Source of the DNA: Candidatus Eiseniibacteriota bacterium
Lineage (GTDB): Bacteria > Joyebacterota > Joyebacteria > Joyebacterales > Joyebacteraceae
Assembly (NCBI GenBank): GCA_030622115.1
Contig: JAUXGN010000013.1
Coordinates: 1-64,000 of the forward strand
Reading direction: 5' to 3'
Length of the DNA stretch: 64,000 bases
Below, piece by piece: positions 56,701 to 64,000 of this stretch. The position numbers and the translations under genes are program-made. The notes under the pieces are model-generated. The model saw only the letters and a list, made by a program, of their open reading frames with translations, was not told the origin of the DNA and did not search any database. Position 1 is the first letter of the stretch. Each line of letters begins with the position of its first letter.

Positions 56701-57731
56701 TCAACGTCGAACTCAGACGACCACCCGTCGGCGCCCAGCGCGTAGAAGATCACACGGTCACTGGGATCGAATGAACCATCCTCCTCACCCGGGACGAGAA
56801 TCGTGCACTCATCCATCCAGTCCGCACGTGGTTCGAGCACCGAAGGCGGCATCGACAGGCCACCCCCGCTGAATACCCGCATGGTTGCGGGATCGATCGA
56901 GCCGGCTTGAACTCCGAGAGAGATGAGCGCCTCGTAGGAGACGCTGTAGAATCCCCCATCCGAAATCGACATCTTCACCCAGTTGGTCGACGTGCTGAAG
57001 GAATCGCCATCGCGACGACCGGAAGCTTCCAGACCGCCACCGACACGACGCCAGGCCCTACCGCTGTCATAGTTCAGGAGGGCCGTGCGAAACATGTTCT
57101 CCCGTCTCGGCGCATCGGCGCGTGGACGACCGTCTTCACTTACGGCGCCTTCCCTGAGCCCTGCGAATGTCAGCCTCGCCTCGATTCTTCCTCGCGAGAC
57201 CAGAGTGTTCAAGGCTGGGTCGAACTGAACAGGATGGAACTCGACTACGACAACGCGCTGGGTCGCGAACCACCTGGGACCTTCGAGGCTTGCGATCGAC
57301 GGGGGCCAGAGACCGGCTGTCTCATAGATGCTCCCCTCCTGCCGTTCATGCCGGCCGAGTCCGCCTGCCGGCACCGGCACGACAGACTCAGATGGAACCA
57401 CCCGAACCCCTTCGGTCAACTCGATCCCGTCCGTTGTCAACCGGAGTTCGACTGCTTCGCAGTCGGGAACAGCAAGCATGACTCTGATGCACGGGAGGTC
57501 GGGACTGCCGGGAACCGCCGTCGACTGCGAGTGAGGCAGTGCAACCGAGACGTAGTTGCGGTCGGCCGCCGTGAGAGCCGTGAGAATCGGCTTCCCGGAC
57601 TCGCACACGAGGGTAATGCCGACCTCGTTCGACTCCACCAGAGTTACCGATACCGCCGCCACGGGATCTGCTGAAGATACAATCCAGATCACCGACAGCA
57701 CAACTGCCGGAAGAAGGCTTCTGTACTTCAC
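53706..57731 (-). CDS. porU: PorU-like C25 (gingipain-family) peptidase, type IX sortase candidate
   Basis: 1341 residues. Signal peptide (LLPAVVLSVIWIVSSADPVA). The C25 domain covers about residues 600-960 with the catalytic His866 in NYTGHGSEIVIAHES and Cys900 in FFAASCRLNKFD, both intact. Ig-like and sorting-tail-like modules follow, including HPNPFPDVGREGTHILFQL and the FlgD-like ANGVYLYKISA. PorU cleaves type IX sorting domains and attaches cargo to the surface. GTG at 57731 behind GAGGAGG overlaps the CBS gene by 4 nt. The symbol is tentative: a secreted C25 protease with another role is possible, but PorV and a tailed protease next door favour PorU. Confidence 0.8.
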   Translation of the reverse strand: MKYRSLLPAVVLSVIWIVSSADPVAAVSVTLVESNEVGITLVCESGKPILTALTAADRNYVSVALPHSQSTAVPGSPDLPCIRVMLAVPDCEAVELRLTTDGIELTEGVRVVPSESVVPVPAGGLGRHERQEGSIYETAGLWPPSIASLEGPRWFATQRVVVVEFHPVQFDPALNTLVSRGRIEARLTFAGLREGAVSEDGRPRADAPRRENMFRTALLNYDSGRAWRRVGGGLEASGRRDGDSFSTSTNWVKMSISDGGFYSVSYEALISLGVQAGSIDPATMRVFSGGGLSMPPSVLEPRADWMDECTILVPGEEDGSFDPSDRVIFYALGADGWSSEFDVENPEEPYHENRFANEGVSWLTWENEGTSSGFSADPLRMEDDDLQNSPTPIHADAHRVRAHFERNILIRQGRSDNWFWHEMTKSESRRYFHEQLDHVRVDSLGGLAVSVYGNSSFVPSPDHHVIFSLNGEEAHDASWDSYYEMRFDARDISINEGYNTLEVYIPRDIPGATDESIYIDWFDITYWRDLVATSDRAFFGSSGRAGIVEYTVAGFQDTDVAVYKIIDKFTVRTIPGVSRGIVGRDGAAVFQDDAADTASYAAISSSAYLTPSLELDEPTDLRTPGGHDYLMVAHDAFYDEAVRLKNLRESADGGNFDVRLVKVSDVYDEFSWGLVDPAAIRDYFKFTWENEIIPPTHAILIGGGTSDPRGYASSSLPTHIPVRYTLRGAVSFEPSYWPTDIWYVCFADTNKCDMDIALGRLSVDTVAEAVTMVDKIERYELAAQPGLWKNTAILLADDEYSSNSSSEWMHTVQTEQIATDVLPLPVDRQKIYLMEYDKVGAMKPAARAAVIDAWSEGAILMNYTGHGSEIVIAHESVFLYDDVSLLDNIDALPLFFAASCRLNKFDNETVDSLGEALAKSARGGSIISIGSTRDSGASQNANFNRDFLGAVFGYQLTSPEAVMDVGCAFQTAFSMWSSLTSWWNNSKFVVLGDPGLTLAAPAGGGALVSEDLDPMKRGATIEIDGEGSGAIESLNGVALIRVTESADTTGYTQASSGHHVEYSLPGETIFRGPVVVSDGSLSVEFVVSTAAREGSHARIRGYGYGSDTDGAFSLENVALVDSVDVSDHTGPDIALEFEGGGVSVLPSATLAISLSDDSGINLATDGRGRGIILQIDSGDSTDLTDRFICDLGDFREGSFEYDLPSMSLGGHSLSLSASDNVGNRRSEDLWFEVITTADFEIRNVANHPNPFPDVGREGTHILFQLSVEADVRIDIFTVGGRRIVTLDDIDATAGANQVFWDGRDHVGDELANGVYLYKISAVSKSYRGDKAEAIGRAVIMR

Positions 57732-58198
57732 TGGGAGTCCTCCTCGCCGGCAGCACCCGTGAACGCAGAACTCACAGCACTCCGATTGATGACGCCGACA
57801 ACACGGTTCTCCTCGTCGACCACGGGCAAAAGGACATGCTTGTTGTTGAGCATTATGGCAGCGACCTTCATCATGGATGTTCCGGGACCGACCGTGTGTG
57901 GGTCGACATGCATAATATCCTCAGCAAGGAAAAGCGTCGGCTCGATCTCCGACATGGTTTGCGCCTCGATCGTTTCAAGATCATCGACAAAAGCGAGATC
58001 GTCGAACATCGAGAGATAGTGTGGAAGGAACACGTTTATGAGCTCTTCATGCGTGACGACGCCGAGCAGGCGACCGTCCTCATCGACAACGGGGACGCCG
58101 GTGATTCGCTGGCGTCTCAGAAGATCCGCAATCTCGGCGATGTTCGCCGATCGTCCGACGGTAACAACGTTCGCCGTCATGTAGTCGCGCGCCTTCAT
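57728..58198 (-). CDS. CBS-domain pair protein
   Basis: 156 residues with two CBS motifs (YMTANVVTVGRSANIAEIADL and DIMHVDPHTVGPGTSMMKVAA), forming a Bateman module that normally binds adenine nucleotides. No catalytic domain. ATG at 58198 behind GGGGGAAC. Translationally coupled to the PorU-like gene; a regulatory link with energy status is speculative. Confidence 0.87.
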   Translation of the reverse strand: MKARDYMTANVVTVGRSANIAEIADLLRRQRITGVPVVDEDGRLLGVVTHEELINVFLPHYLSMFDDLAFVDDLETIEAQTMSEIEPTLFLAEDIMHVDPHTVGPGTSMMKVAAIMLNNKHVLLPVVDEENRVVGVINRSAVSSAFTGAAGEEDSQ

Positions 58199-58245
58199 GT
58201 TCCCCCATTCGGGCGAGGCGATTCCCCGCGCCCTCTGTCAGGCGC

Positions 58246-58704
58246 CTATTTCACCGAATCGAAGAGCCTGAGCACGTCTTCCACTGAGTCCGTTGAGAGA
58301 AGCCGCTCTCTGTTTCCCTCGTCCTTCATCAGAAACGACATGTGTGCCATCAGATTGAGATAGAGCCGCGACGGTTCCTGCTCCTTGGGCGCCCCAATGA
58401 GAAAGACGAGTCGCACGGGATTTCCATCCAGGGCCCCGAACTCCACGTCTCCTGTTGTGCGCCCGAACGCGAACACCACATCGCGCACGGCCTTGCTCTT
58501 CGCATGAGGGAACGCCACCCCGTGGCCCACCCCCGTTGACACAAGCTCTTCTCTAGCCAATACATCATCCAGAAAGGCGCCGGCATCCGTGACTTTCTTG
58601 GAACGCGATAGCAGATCCGTCATGCGTCCTATCACTTCTTCTTTGGTGCCGGACGTGACGCCCAGATTCACGAGCTTGCGATCGGTAAAGGCTGACAGCT
58701 TCAT
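58246..58704 (-). CDS. PTS EIIA (PtsN-like) domain protein
   Basis: 152 residues of the PTS EIIA type 2 family with the phosphorylatable His67 in GVAFPHAKS, and family segments LVSTGVGHG and KEQEPSRLYLNLMAHMS. Single-domain EIIA proteins are usually regulatory (nitrogen-PTS type). No EI or HPr gene is in the window. ATG at 58704 with AGGAG 11 nt upstream. Placed between accA and the CBS protein. Confidence 0.87.
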   Translation of the reverse strand: MKLSAFTDRKLVNLGVTSGTKEEVIGRMTDLLSRSKKVTDAGAFLDDVLAREELVSTGVGHGVAFPHAKSKAVRDVVFAFGRTTGDVEFGALDGNPVRLVFLIGAPKEQEPSRLYLNLMAHMSFLMKDEGNRERLLSTDSVEDVLRLFDSVK

Positions 58705-58718
58705 AAGGGAGAGAACTC

Positions 58719-59675
58719 CTACGCTTCCTTGTACTTGCCCATGTTCATGAATTTCTCGAGTCTGCGATCAACAAGTTCGGTCGGGCTCAGCTTCTCAAGT
58801 TCGCTCAGGTGCCGCTGGATCGCCTCGCCGACATTGCGCGCCGCCATCTCGGGATCCCTGTGCGCCCCACCCACCGGTTCGCGGATGATCTCGTCTATCA
58901 CACCGAGTGATTCGAGATCCGGCGCAGTTATCTTCATCGCCTCTGCGGCCTGTTGCGCCTTGGCGGCGTCTCTGTAAAGGATGGATGCGCAGCCCTCGGG
59001 TGAGATCACGGAGTAGATCGCGTACTCCATCATAAGAATACGATCACCAATAGCGATGCCCAGCGCCCCACCACTGCCACCTTCCCCGATCACTACCGCC
59101 ACAAACGGCACGGGAAGACGTGCCATCTCACGTAGATTCAGAGCGATCGCTTCAGCCTGTCCGCGCTCCTCGGCTCCGATGCCGGGATACGCGCCCGGTG
59201 TATCCACAAAGGTGATGATCGGACGATTGTACTTCGCCGCCAGCTTCATGAGTCTGAGAGCCTTGCGATAACCCTCAGGGTGAGCCATGCCGAAGTTGCG
59301 CCTGATGTTCTCCTTCGTGTCCCTGCCCTTCTGGTGACCTATCACAACCACCTTGCGGTCGCCCCAGAAGCCAAATCCACCGACAATGGCCGCATCATCG
59401 CTGAAGCGCCTGTCGCCGTGGAGTTCGACGAAATCTATGCCCAGCATCTTCAAATAGTCCAGCGTGTACGGGCGACGCGGGTGACGCGCCAGCTGTGTCA
59501 TCTGCCACCGCGTGAGCTTCCCATAGATCTGCTTGCGCAGCTCACCTGCCTTCGCCTCCAGCCGTGCCAGCTCGCCGGCTACATCAATGTTCTGGCTGTC
59601 CGCGAAGCTCCTGAGCTCATCTATGCGCCGTTCCAGCTCCAGAAGGGGCCGTTCGAACTCAAGCCAGCCTATCAT
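58719..59675 (-). CDS. accA: Acetyl-CoA carboxylase carboxyltransferase, alpha subunit
   Basis: 318 residues, family length. The N-terminal helical region ([20 protein letters not shown]) and crotonase-like core ([69 protein letters not shown]) are standard. With AccD it transfers CO2 from carboxybiotin to acetyl-CoA for fatty acid synthesis. ATG at 59675 follows GAGGGGAGG; an upstream extension to 59717 overlaps the previous gene. accD is not in the window. Confidence 0.95.
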   Translation of the reverse strand: MIGWLEFERPLLELERRIDELRSFADSQNIDVAGELARLEAKAGELRKQIYGKLTRWQMTQLARHPRRPYTLDYLKMLGIDFVELHGDRRFSDDAAIVGGFGFWGDRKVVVIGHQKGRDTKENIRRNFGMAHPEGYRKALRLMKLAAKYNRPIITFVDTPGAYPGIGAEERGQAEAIALNLREMARLPVPFVAVVIGEGGSGGALGIAIGDRILMMEYAIYSVISPEGCASILYRDAAKAQQAAEAMKITAPDLESLGVIDEIIREPVGGAHRDPEMAARNVGEAIQRHLSELEKLSPTELVDRRLEKFMNMGKYKEA

Positions 59676-59688
59676 CCAGAACCTCCCC

Positions 59689-60438
59689 TCAGAACGAGTC
59701 GTAGAAGGCGAACCCAAGCGACCTGCTGTTCAACTCAGGCGAGCCATTGGGACCCACGACGTTCCGGAAGTAGATGTCCACCTCGAGCTGCTCCATGAAT
59801 ATCCAACGAAGCCCGAAGTTCAAGAACCCCGTCGTGCTCTCTGTACCATCACCATCCTCCCGCTTGTCCACCCCCCATTGGTACTCGGCCACGACCGAAA
59901 ACTCCTGCGAGAGGCGTGCGGACACACCGACGATGATATCGGGTTTGGCCCTCTCCTCATCGAGAGTCCGGGAGAGCCCGGCGTGGACCTGCCAGAATTC
60001 GGAGAACGGAAGCGTCTTGGCCGCACTCACGAACAGGCCTGACGAGGCCTTTTCGTACTCCCCACTCTCCAACTGCATGCCGTATCCCCTGGAATCGTAG
60101 CCGATCGCTATTTCGGGAATGCCGCCCGTTTCTTCGGCCACCCTGAGCTTGAAATCGAACTCCATGCGGTCATCCCACTCTGGAGATCCACTCCCCACGA
60201 CATTCGTGGCTCCGTAGGAGACACCCAGCAGGATGTAGTCCGAGATCCCGACACGAATACCGGTGATGACACGCCCAGCCGGGACGATGCGCATTCTGAG
60301 GGAGTACCCTCCCCTCGGAAGCCCATATGCACTCGGGAAGTCGATCAGCTTGATCGGGTGCTCTATCTGGGCCGCAGCCACAGGCGGAAGCACGGCGACC
60401 AGGACCAAGAGAGCCGCAAGTGCCTTGCCTCTCTGCAT
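59689..60438 (-). CDS. Outer-membrane beta-barrel protein of unknown function
   Basis: 249 residues. Signal peptide ([15 protein letters not shown]). The mature start [25 protein letters not shown] and [22 protein letters not shown] resemble a family of small barrels predicted in many FCB and deltaproteobacterial genomes. Ends in LGFAFYDSF, an outer-membrane C-terminal pattern. ATG at 60438 is 40 bp from the near-consensus promoter. First gene of the envelope operon, with accA following by 13 bp. Confidence 0.75.
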   Translation of the reverse strand: MQRGKALAALLVLVAVLPPVAAAQIEHPIKLIDFPSAYGLPRGGYSLRMRIVPAGRVITGIRVGISDYILLGVSYGATNVVGSGSPEWDDRMEFDFKLRVAEETGGIPEIAIGYDSRGYGMQLESGEYEKASSGLFVSAAKTLPFSEFWQVHAGLSRTLDEERAKPDIIVGVSARLSQEFSVVAEYQWGVDKREDGDGTESTTGFLNFGLRWIFMEQLEVDIYFRNVVGPNGSPELNSRSLGFAFYDSF

Positions 60439-60484
60439 CTACGGATCCTTTCAACTTACCGGAATGCACCATGATTTGGGAGAA

Positions 60485-60513
60485 AATATAGCAACGCAGG
60501 AATTCGCTGTCAA
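60485..60513 (-). promoter_or_regulatory. Strong sigma-70 promoter of the envelope operon
   Basis: Minus-strand TTGACA (60513-60508, perfect), 17-bp spacer, TATATT (60490-60485, five of six). It directly adjoins the dnaE stop codon (60514-60516), with predicted transcription start near 60478 and a ~40-nt leader. This is the best promoter seen and probably drives the 19-kb run down to the Omp85 gene. Confidence 0.7.
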
Positions 60514-63500
60514 TCAGAAACGCGGCTCCGGCACGACGACTCGCCGCGCCGCCCCTACCAGCTCAACGGACGATTGCCCGACGAGCGGTTCAAGAGCATC
60601 GAGAAGGGCATGGGAGGGCTCCACTTTCGTTGTTCCCACCTCTACCGTCAGCTCCCGGCGATCCACGGTCTCCAGGATGATATCGATCGGGCATCGACCA
60701 GGATGCTTGAGAAAAACGTCTCTCACATCATGGAGAAGCGACTCCTCGAGACCCACGGTGGTAAGATGAATGGCGATGCGTTCAACAAAGCGCCCCATTG
60801 CACTCGACAGGGGAACCAGGTCACCGACGATGATCTTCGGCTCCTGCTCCTCTCGCGTTGAGACCTTCCCATCGATGATCACGGCCGCCTCGCTCCTTAT
60901 CTCCGCTTGCCGCTTCGCATAGATGCTGGAAAAGACGACCGCCTCCACCGTACCCGTGAAGTCCTCGATGGTCACGAAGGCCATCCGTTGTCCCTTGCGA
61001 TCGTTCGTCGTCTTCACGCCTGTGATGATCCCACCCAGGCGAACCTCCTCACCATCGTCGATCTCGGGCAGCTCCTCGATCGATGCGGTGGCGAAAGCAT
61101 CCAGCTCGCGCCCGTATCGAGCGAGGGGATGCCCCGTGACGTAGAACCCGAGCACATCCTTCTCCCGCGAGAGCGAGAAGCTGTCGTGCCACGGCTCAAC
61201 CTCAGGGAGCTTCCTCGGCTGGACCTGCGTATCATCATCGTCGCCGCCCCCGAAGAGCAGCGTCTGACCGGAGTCCCGGTCCCGCTGGAGGCGCTGACCA
61301 AGCTCGAGCGCTGCGGGAATGGCCGCCATCTGCTGTGCGCGGTGCCCATGAAGCCCATCCATCGCACCAGCCGCGATGAGACTCTCCAGCACCCTCCGGT
61401 TCACCAACCTCAGATCAACACGCCCGGCGAGATCGAAGATATCATGGAACTCCCCGTGCTTCTGCCTCGCGTTGATGAACGACTGGATCGCCGGAAGCCC
61501 TACGTTCTTCACAGCGCCGAGTCCGAACTGGATGTCGTTCCTGGCGGTCGCCAGGAAACTGGCGTGCCCCTGATTGATGTCCGGAGGAAGCACCTGTATC
61601 CCCATGCGCTTGCACTCGTTCAGGAGGACCACGATGCGGTCCGTGTTCCCCATCTCGCTCGTCATCACGGCTGCCATGTACTCAGCGGGATAGTGAGCCT
61701 TCAGGTAGGCGGTCCTCACGGCCAGGATAGCGTAGGAGGCGCTGTGGGCCTTGTTGAACCCGTAGTCGGCGAATTTGGCCATCTGATCAAAGACGGCAAC
61801 GGCCGTCTTCTCCTTGATGCCGCTCCCCGTGGCGCCACGGACGAAGTCCTCGCGCTGCTGGTCCATGACGCCGGTGACCTTCTTGCGCATCGCGTTCAGA
61901 AGAACGTCCGCCTGACTCATGGAGAATCCAGCCAGCGCACTCGACACCTGCATCACCTGCTCCTGATAGGCAATGACGCCGTATGTCTCACCAAGCACCG
62001 GCTCCAGGTTCGGGTGAAGGTATCTGACCTTCTGCTTTCCGTGCTTCCGCTTGACGTAATCGTCGACCATGCCGGAACCGAGCGGCCCCGGGCGGAAGAG
62101 AGCATTGATCGCTATCATGTCCTCGAGCCGCTCAGGCTTCATCTTCCTGAGAAGATCCCGCATTCCCGACGACTCAACCTGGAAGACCCCGATCGTGTGC
62201 GCGGCCGCCAGGAGTTCAAAAGTGCCGGCATCATCAAGCGGGATATCCTGCGGGGTCAGGGTGATGCCATGATTCTCACGCATCATGTCGATCGTGTCTT
62301 CGATAACGGTCAGTGTTCTGAGGCCGAGGAAATCGAACTTGAGAAGACCTATTTTGGAGAGCGATTTCATCGCGTACTGCGTGGTTATCTCATCGCGATT
62401 CGTCTTGTACAAGGGCGCCCAGTCCGAGATACGACCCGGTGCGATGATGACACCCGCCGCATGCACGGATGCGTGCCTGGCGAGCCCCTCGAGCGTCTTG
62501 GCATACTCGATGAGCTTCATATGTCTCTCGTCGGACATCGCGAGCGCCTTGAGCTCGGGCACGCGCTCGATCGCGGCGGCCAGAGTGATATTGAGCTCAC
62601 GCGGGACCAGCTTCGCCAGGCGATCGACTTCAGAGTAGGTGAACTTGAGAACGCGACCCACATCTCTTATGACGGCCCTGGCCTGCATCGTCCCGAAGGT
62701 GATCACCTGGGCAACGGAATCCCTGCCGTACTTGGACGTCACGTAGTCAATGATCTCGCCACGCCGCACGTAGCAGAAGTCGATATCGAAATCCGGCATG
62801 CTCTTTCTGGCCGGGTTGAGAAAGCGCTCAAAAACCAGGCCGAACTCCAGAGGATCGAGTTCGGTGATACCCAGCGCGTAGCTCACTATGCTCGCCGCCG
62901 CCGAACCTCGCCCGGGTCCGACAGCGATGTTGCGCCTCCTGGCCTCATGTATGAAGTCGTGGACGATCAGAAAATAGCCGGAGAAACCCATCCCCGCTAT
63001 CATATCGAGTTCCGTCTTAGCGCGGTCCTCGATCTCCGGCGTGATGGTCTCGTATCTCTCCGCTATCCCCTCATGGGTCAGATGAGCCAGATAGGCCGCC
63101 GCATCCTTGTACCCCTTGGGGATCGGGAAGCGAGGCATGTGAACTTTATCGAAATCCAGAGAGAGATTGCACTTCTCGGCTATCGCCACGGTGTTGCTGT
63201 AGGCCTCGGGGATATCTGCGAAGAGGGCTTTCATCTCGTCGGGCGATTTGAAATAGAACTGGTCGTTCGCCATGCGCATCCGATTCGGATCATCTATCTC
63301 CTTCCCTGTCTGGATGCAGAGAAGAACATCGTGCGCGGCCGCGTCCTCACGGCGGAGATAGTGGCAGTCGTTCGCCGCCACGAGAGGCACACCAAGTTCC
63401 TGCGACAGCTGTACGAACCCCTGGATGACACGCTCCTCCTCCTCGAGTCCGTGCCGCTGCACCTCGAGGTAGAAGTTGCCCTCGCCCATGATCTCCAGAA

Positions 63501-63993
63501 GATCAATCACGGCGGCCCTGGCTCCATCCATGTCCCCGGCAAGGATCCTCTGCGCGGGCTCAGACGCCAGGCACGCCGTCGTGGCGATGATGCCTTCATG
63601 GTGTTCCCTGAGCAGCGCCTTGTCGATCCGCGGCTTGTAGTAGAAACCGTCCACATAGCCGGCGCTCGAGAGGCGCATCAGATTCCGGTAGCCCTCAGTG
63701 TTCTTGGCAAGCAGAAGCAGATGGTTGTATTTCCTGCGCACCGAATCGTGCGGCTTCTCGGTATGCGATACGGGGTCGAGATAGGCTTCCATTCCGATGA
63801 TCGGCTTGATGCCCCTCTCCATCGCTCTCGTGTAGAACAGGATGGCTCCGAACATGCCTCCGTGGTCTGTGATGGCCAAGGCGGGCATGTGGAACTCGCG
63901 CGCCCTCTCGACCAGATCGTTGATCCTGATGGCGCCATCCAGAAGGCTGTATTCGGTGTGATTGTGCAGGTGTACAAAATCCGCGTGTCGCAT
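60514..63993 (-). CDS. dnaE: DNA polymerase III, alpha subunit
   Basis: 1159 residues, complete. PHP domain with FVHLHNHTEYSLLDGA (HxH at residues 8-12) and ITDHGGMFGA, polymerase active-site aspartates in MPDFDIDFCYVRRGEII (~residue 397), fingers and beta-binding region, HhH region (VGLPAIQSFINARQKHGEF), and the OB fold (GGIITGVKTTNDRKGQ and MAFVTIEDFTGTVE, ~residues 990-1030). No 3'-5' exonuclease domain, so DnaE1 type. ATG at 63993 with AGGTAG upstream is only 7 bp from the window edge; a further upstream start cannot be wholly excluded but the sequence begins as expected. Confidence 0.96.
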   Translation of the reverse strand: MRHADFVHLHNHTEYSLLDGAIRINDLVERAREFHMPALAITDHGGMFGAILFYTRAMERGIKPIIGMEAYLDPVSHTEKPHDSVRRKYNHLLLLAKNTEGYRNLMRLSSAGYVDGFYYKPRIDKALLREHHEGIIATTACLASEPAQRILAGDMDGARAAVIDLLEIMGEGNFYLEVQRHGLEEEERVIQGFVQLSQELGVPLVAANDCHYLRREDAAAHDVLLCIQTGKEIDDPNRMRMANDQFYFKSPDEMKALFADIPEAYSNTVAIAEKCNLSLDFDKVHMPRFPIPKGYKDAAAYLAHLTHEGIAERYETITPEIEDRAKTELDMIAGMGFSGYFLIVHDFIHEARRRNIAVGPGRGSAAASIVSYALGITELDPLEFGLVFERFLNPARKSMPDFDIDFCYVRRGEIIDYVTSKYGRDSVAQVITFGTMQARAVIRDVGRVLKFTYSEVDRLAKLVPRELNITLAAAIERVPELKALAMSDERHMKLIEYAKTLEGLARHASVHAAGVIIAPGRISDWAPLYKTNRDEITTQYAMKSLSKIGLLKFDFLGLRTLTVIEDTIDMMRENHGITLTPQDIPLDDAGTFELLAAAHTIGVFQVESSGMRDLLRKMKPERLEDMIAINALFRPGPLGSGMVDDYVKRKHGKQKVRYLHPNLEPVLGETYGVIAYQEQVMQVSSALAGFSMSQADVLLNAMRKKVTGVMDQQREDFVRGATGSGIKEKTAVAVFDQMAKFADYGFNKAHSASYAILAVRTAYLKAHYPAEYMAAVMTSEMGNTDRIVVLLNECKRMGIQVLPPDINQGHASFLATARNDIQFGLGAVKNVGLPAIQSFINARQKHGEFHDIFDLAGRVDLRLVNRRVLESLIAAGAMDGLHGHRAQQMAAIPAALELGQRLQRDRDSGQTLLFGGGDDDDTQVQPRKLPEVEPWHDSFSLSREKDVLGFYVTGHPLARYGRELDAFATASIEELPEIDDGEEVRLGGIITGVKTTNDRKGQRMAFVTIEDFTGTVEAVVFSSIYAKRQAEIRSEAAVIIDGKVSTREEQEPKIIVGDLVPLSSAMGRFVERIAIHLTTVGLEESLLHDVRDVFLKHPGRCPIDIILETVDRRELTVEVGTTKVEPSHALLDALEPLVGQSSVELVGAARRVVVPEPRF

Positions 63994-64000
63994 TCTACCT

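Overview
The window looks like a chromosomal segment of a high-GC, diderm, probably anaerobic or fermentative bacterium. Lipopolysaccharide (heptose activation, an LpxL-type acyltransferase), Omp85, TonB-dependent and other beta-barrel proteins show an outer membrane. The 2-oxoglutarate:ferredoxin oxidoreductase, NuoE/NuoF-like flavoprotein and phosphate acetyltransferase point to ferredoxin/NAD metabolism. PorU-like, PorV-like and SprA-like proteins and a metalloprotease with a type IX-style tail suggest the Fibrobacterota-Chlorobiota-Bacteroidota (FCB) superphylum. The GC content and the gene mix resemble uncultured lineages such as Eisenbacteria or Krumholzibacteriota more than classical Bacteroidota. 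This placement is inference; there is no rRNA gene in the window.

Layout. Nearly everything lies on the minus strand in tightly packed operons, so transcription runs from high to low coordinates. (1) 63993-60514: dnaE. (2) 60438-41453: a 19-kb cell-envelope unit behind a near-consensus promoter that abuts the dnaE stop codon: beta-barrel protein, accA, PTS EIIA-like, CBS pair, PorU-like, PorV-like, M6 protease, two paralogous membrane proteins, NHL protein, SprA-like protein, Omp85 protein. (3) 41257-27465: ligA, thiC, dinG-type helicase, histidine degradation (hutU, hutI, ftcD, fchA; no hutH), lipoprotein, ECF S component, TonB-dependent receptor-like protein. (4) 27287-15846: helix-hairpin-helix protein, PilS/PilR-like two-component pair, rsmD, coaD, pta, glcD-like, obgE, dprA, DUF362 ferredoxin, LpxL-like. 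(5) 14343-15735, the only plus-strand genes: a DUF3467-type small protein with a canonical promoter, and a beta-barrel protein. (6) 13779-12919: a three-repeat protein of unknown function with its own promoter and terminator. (7) 12748-11259: rfaE1-rfaE2. (8) 10997 to the left edge: cyclic-2,3-DPG-synthetase-like GTPase, sucC, sucD, korDABC, ndk, nuoE-like, nuoF-like, and a GltD/NuoG-like Fe-S flavoprotein cut by the window edge.

How the genes work together. Unit 8 is a 2-oxoglutarate to succinate module: KorABCD makes succinyl-CoA and reduced ferredoxin, and SucCD conserves the thioester as a nucleoside triphosphate that Ndk can equilibrate. The NuoE/NuoF/GltD-like proteins could pass electrons between ferredoxin and NAD(P). 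Unit 2 combines outer-membrane assembly, type IX-like secretion and a likely cargo protease. Unit 3 could take up and catabolise histidine-derived compounds.

Two short tandem-repeat arrays (4 copies of about 26 bp at 1664-1780, 5 copies of 28 bp at 41305-41444) lie directly 3' of minus-strand genes. They share a motif that includes a stop codon, and they are the least explained sequence in the window. Five promoters of the form TTGACA/T (one TTGCAT), 17 bp, TATAAT-like were found by eye and fall at sensible unit boundaries. Starts were chosen by Shine-Dalgarno position; GTG and TTG starts and 1-4 nt overlaps are common.
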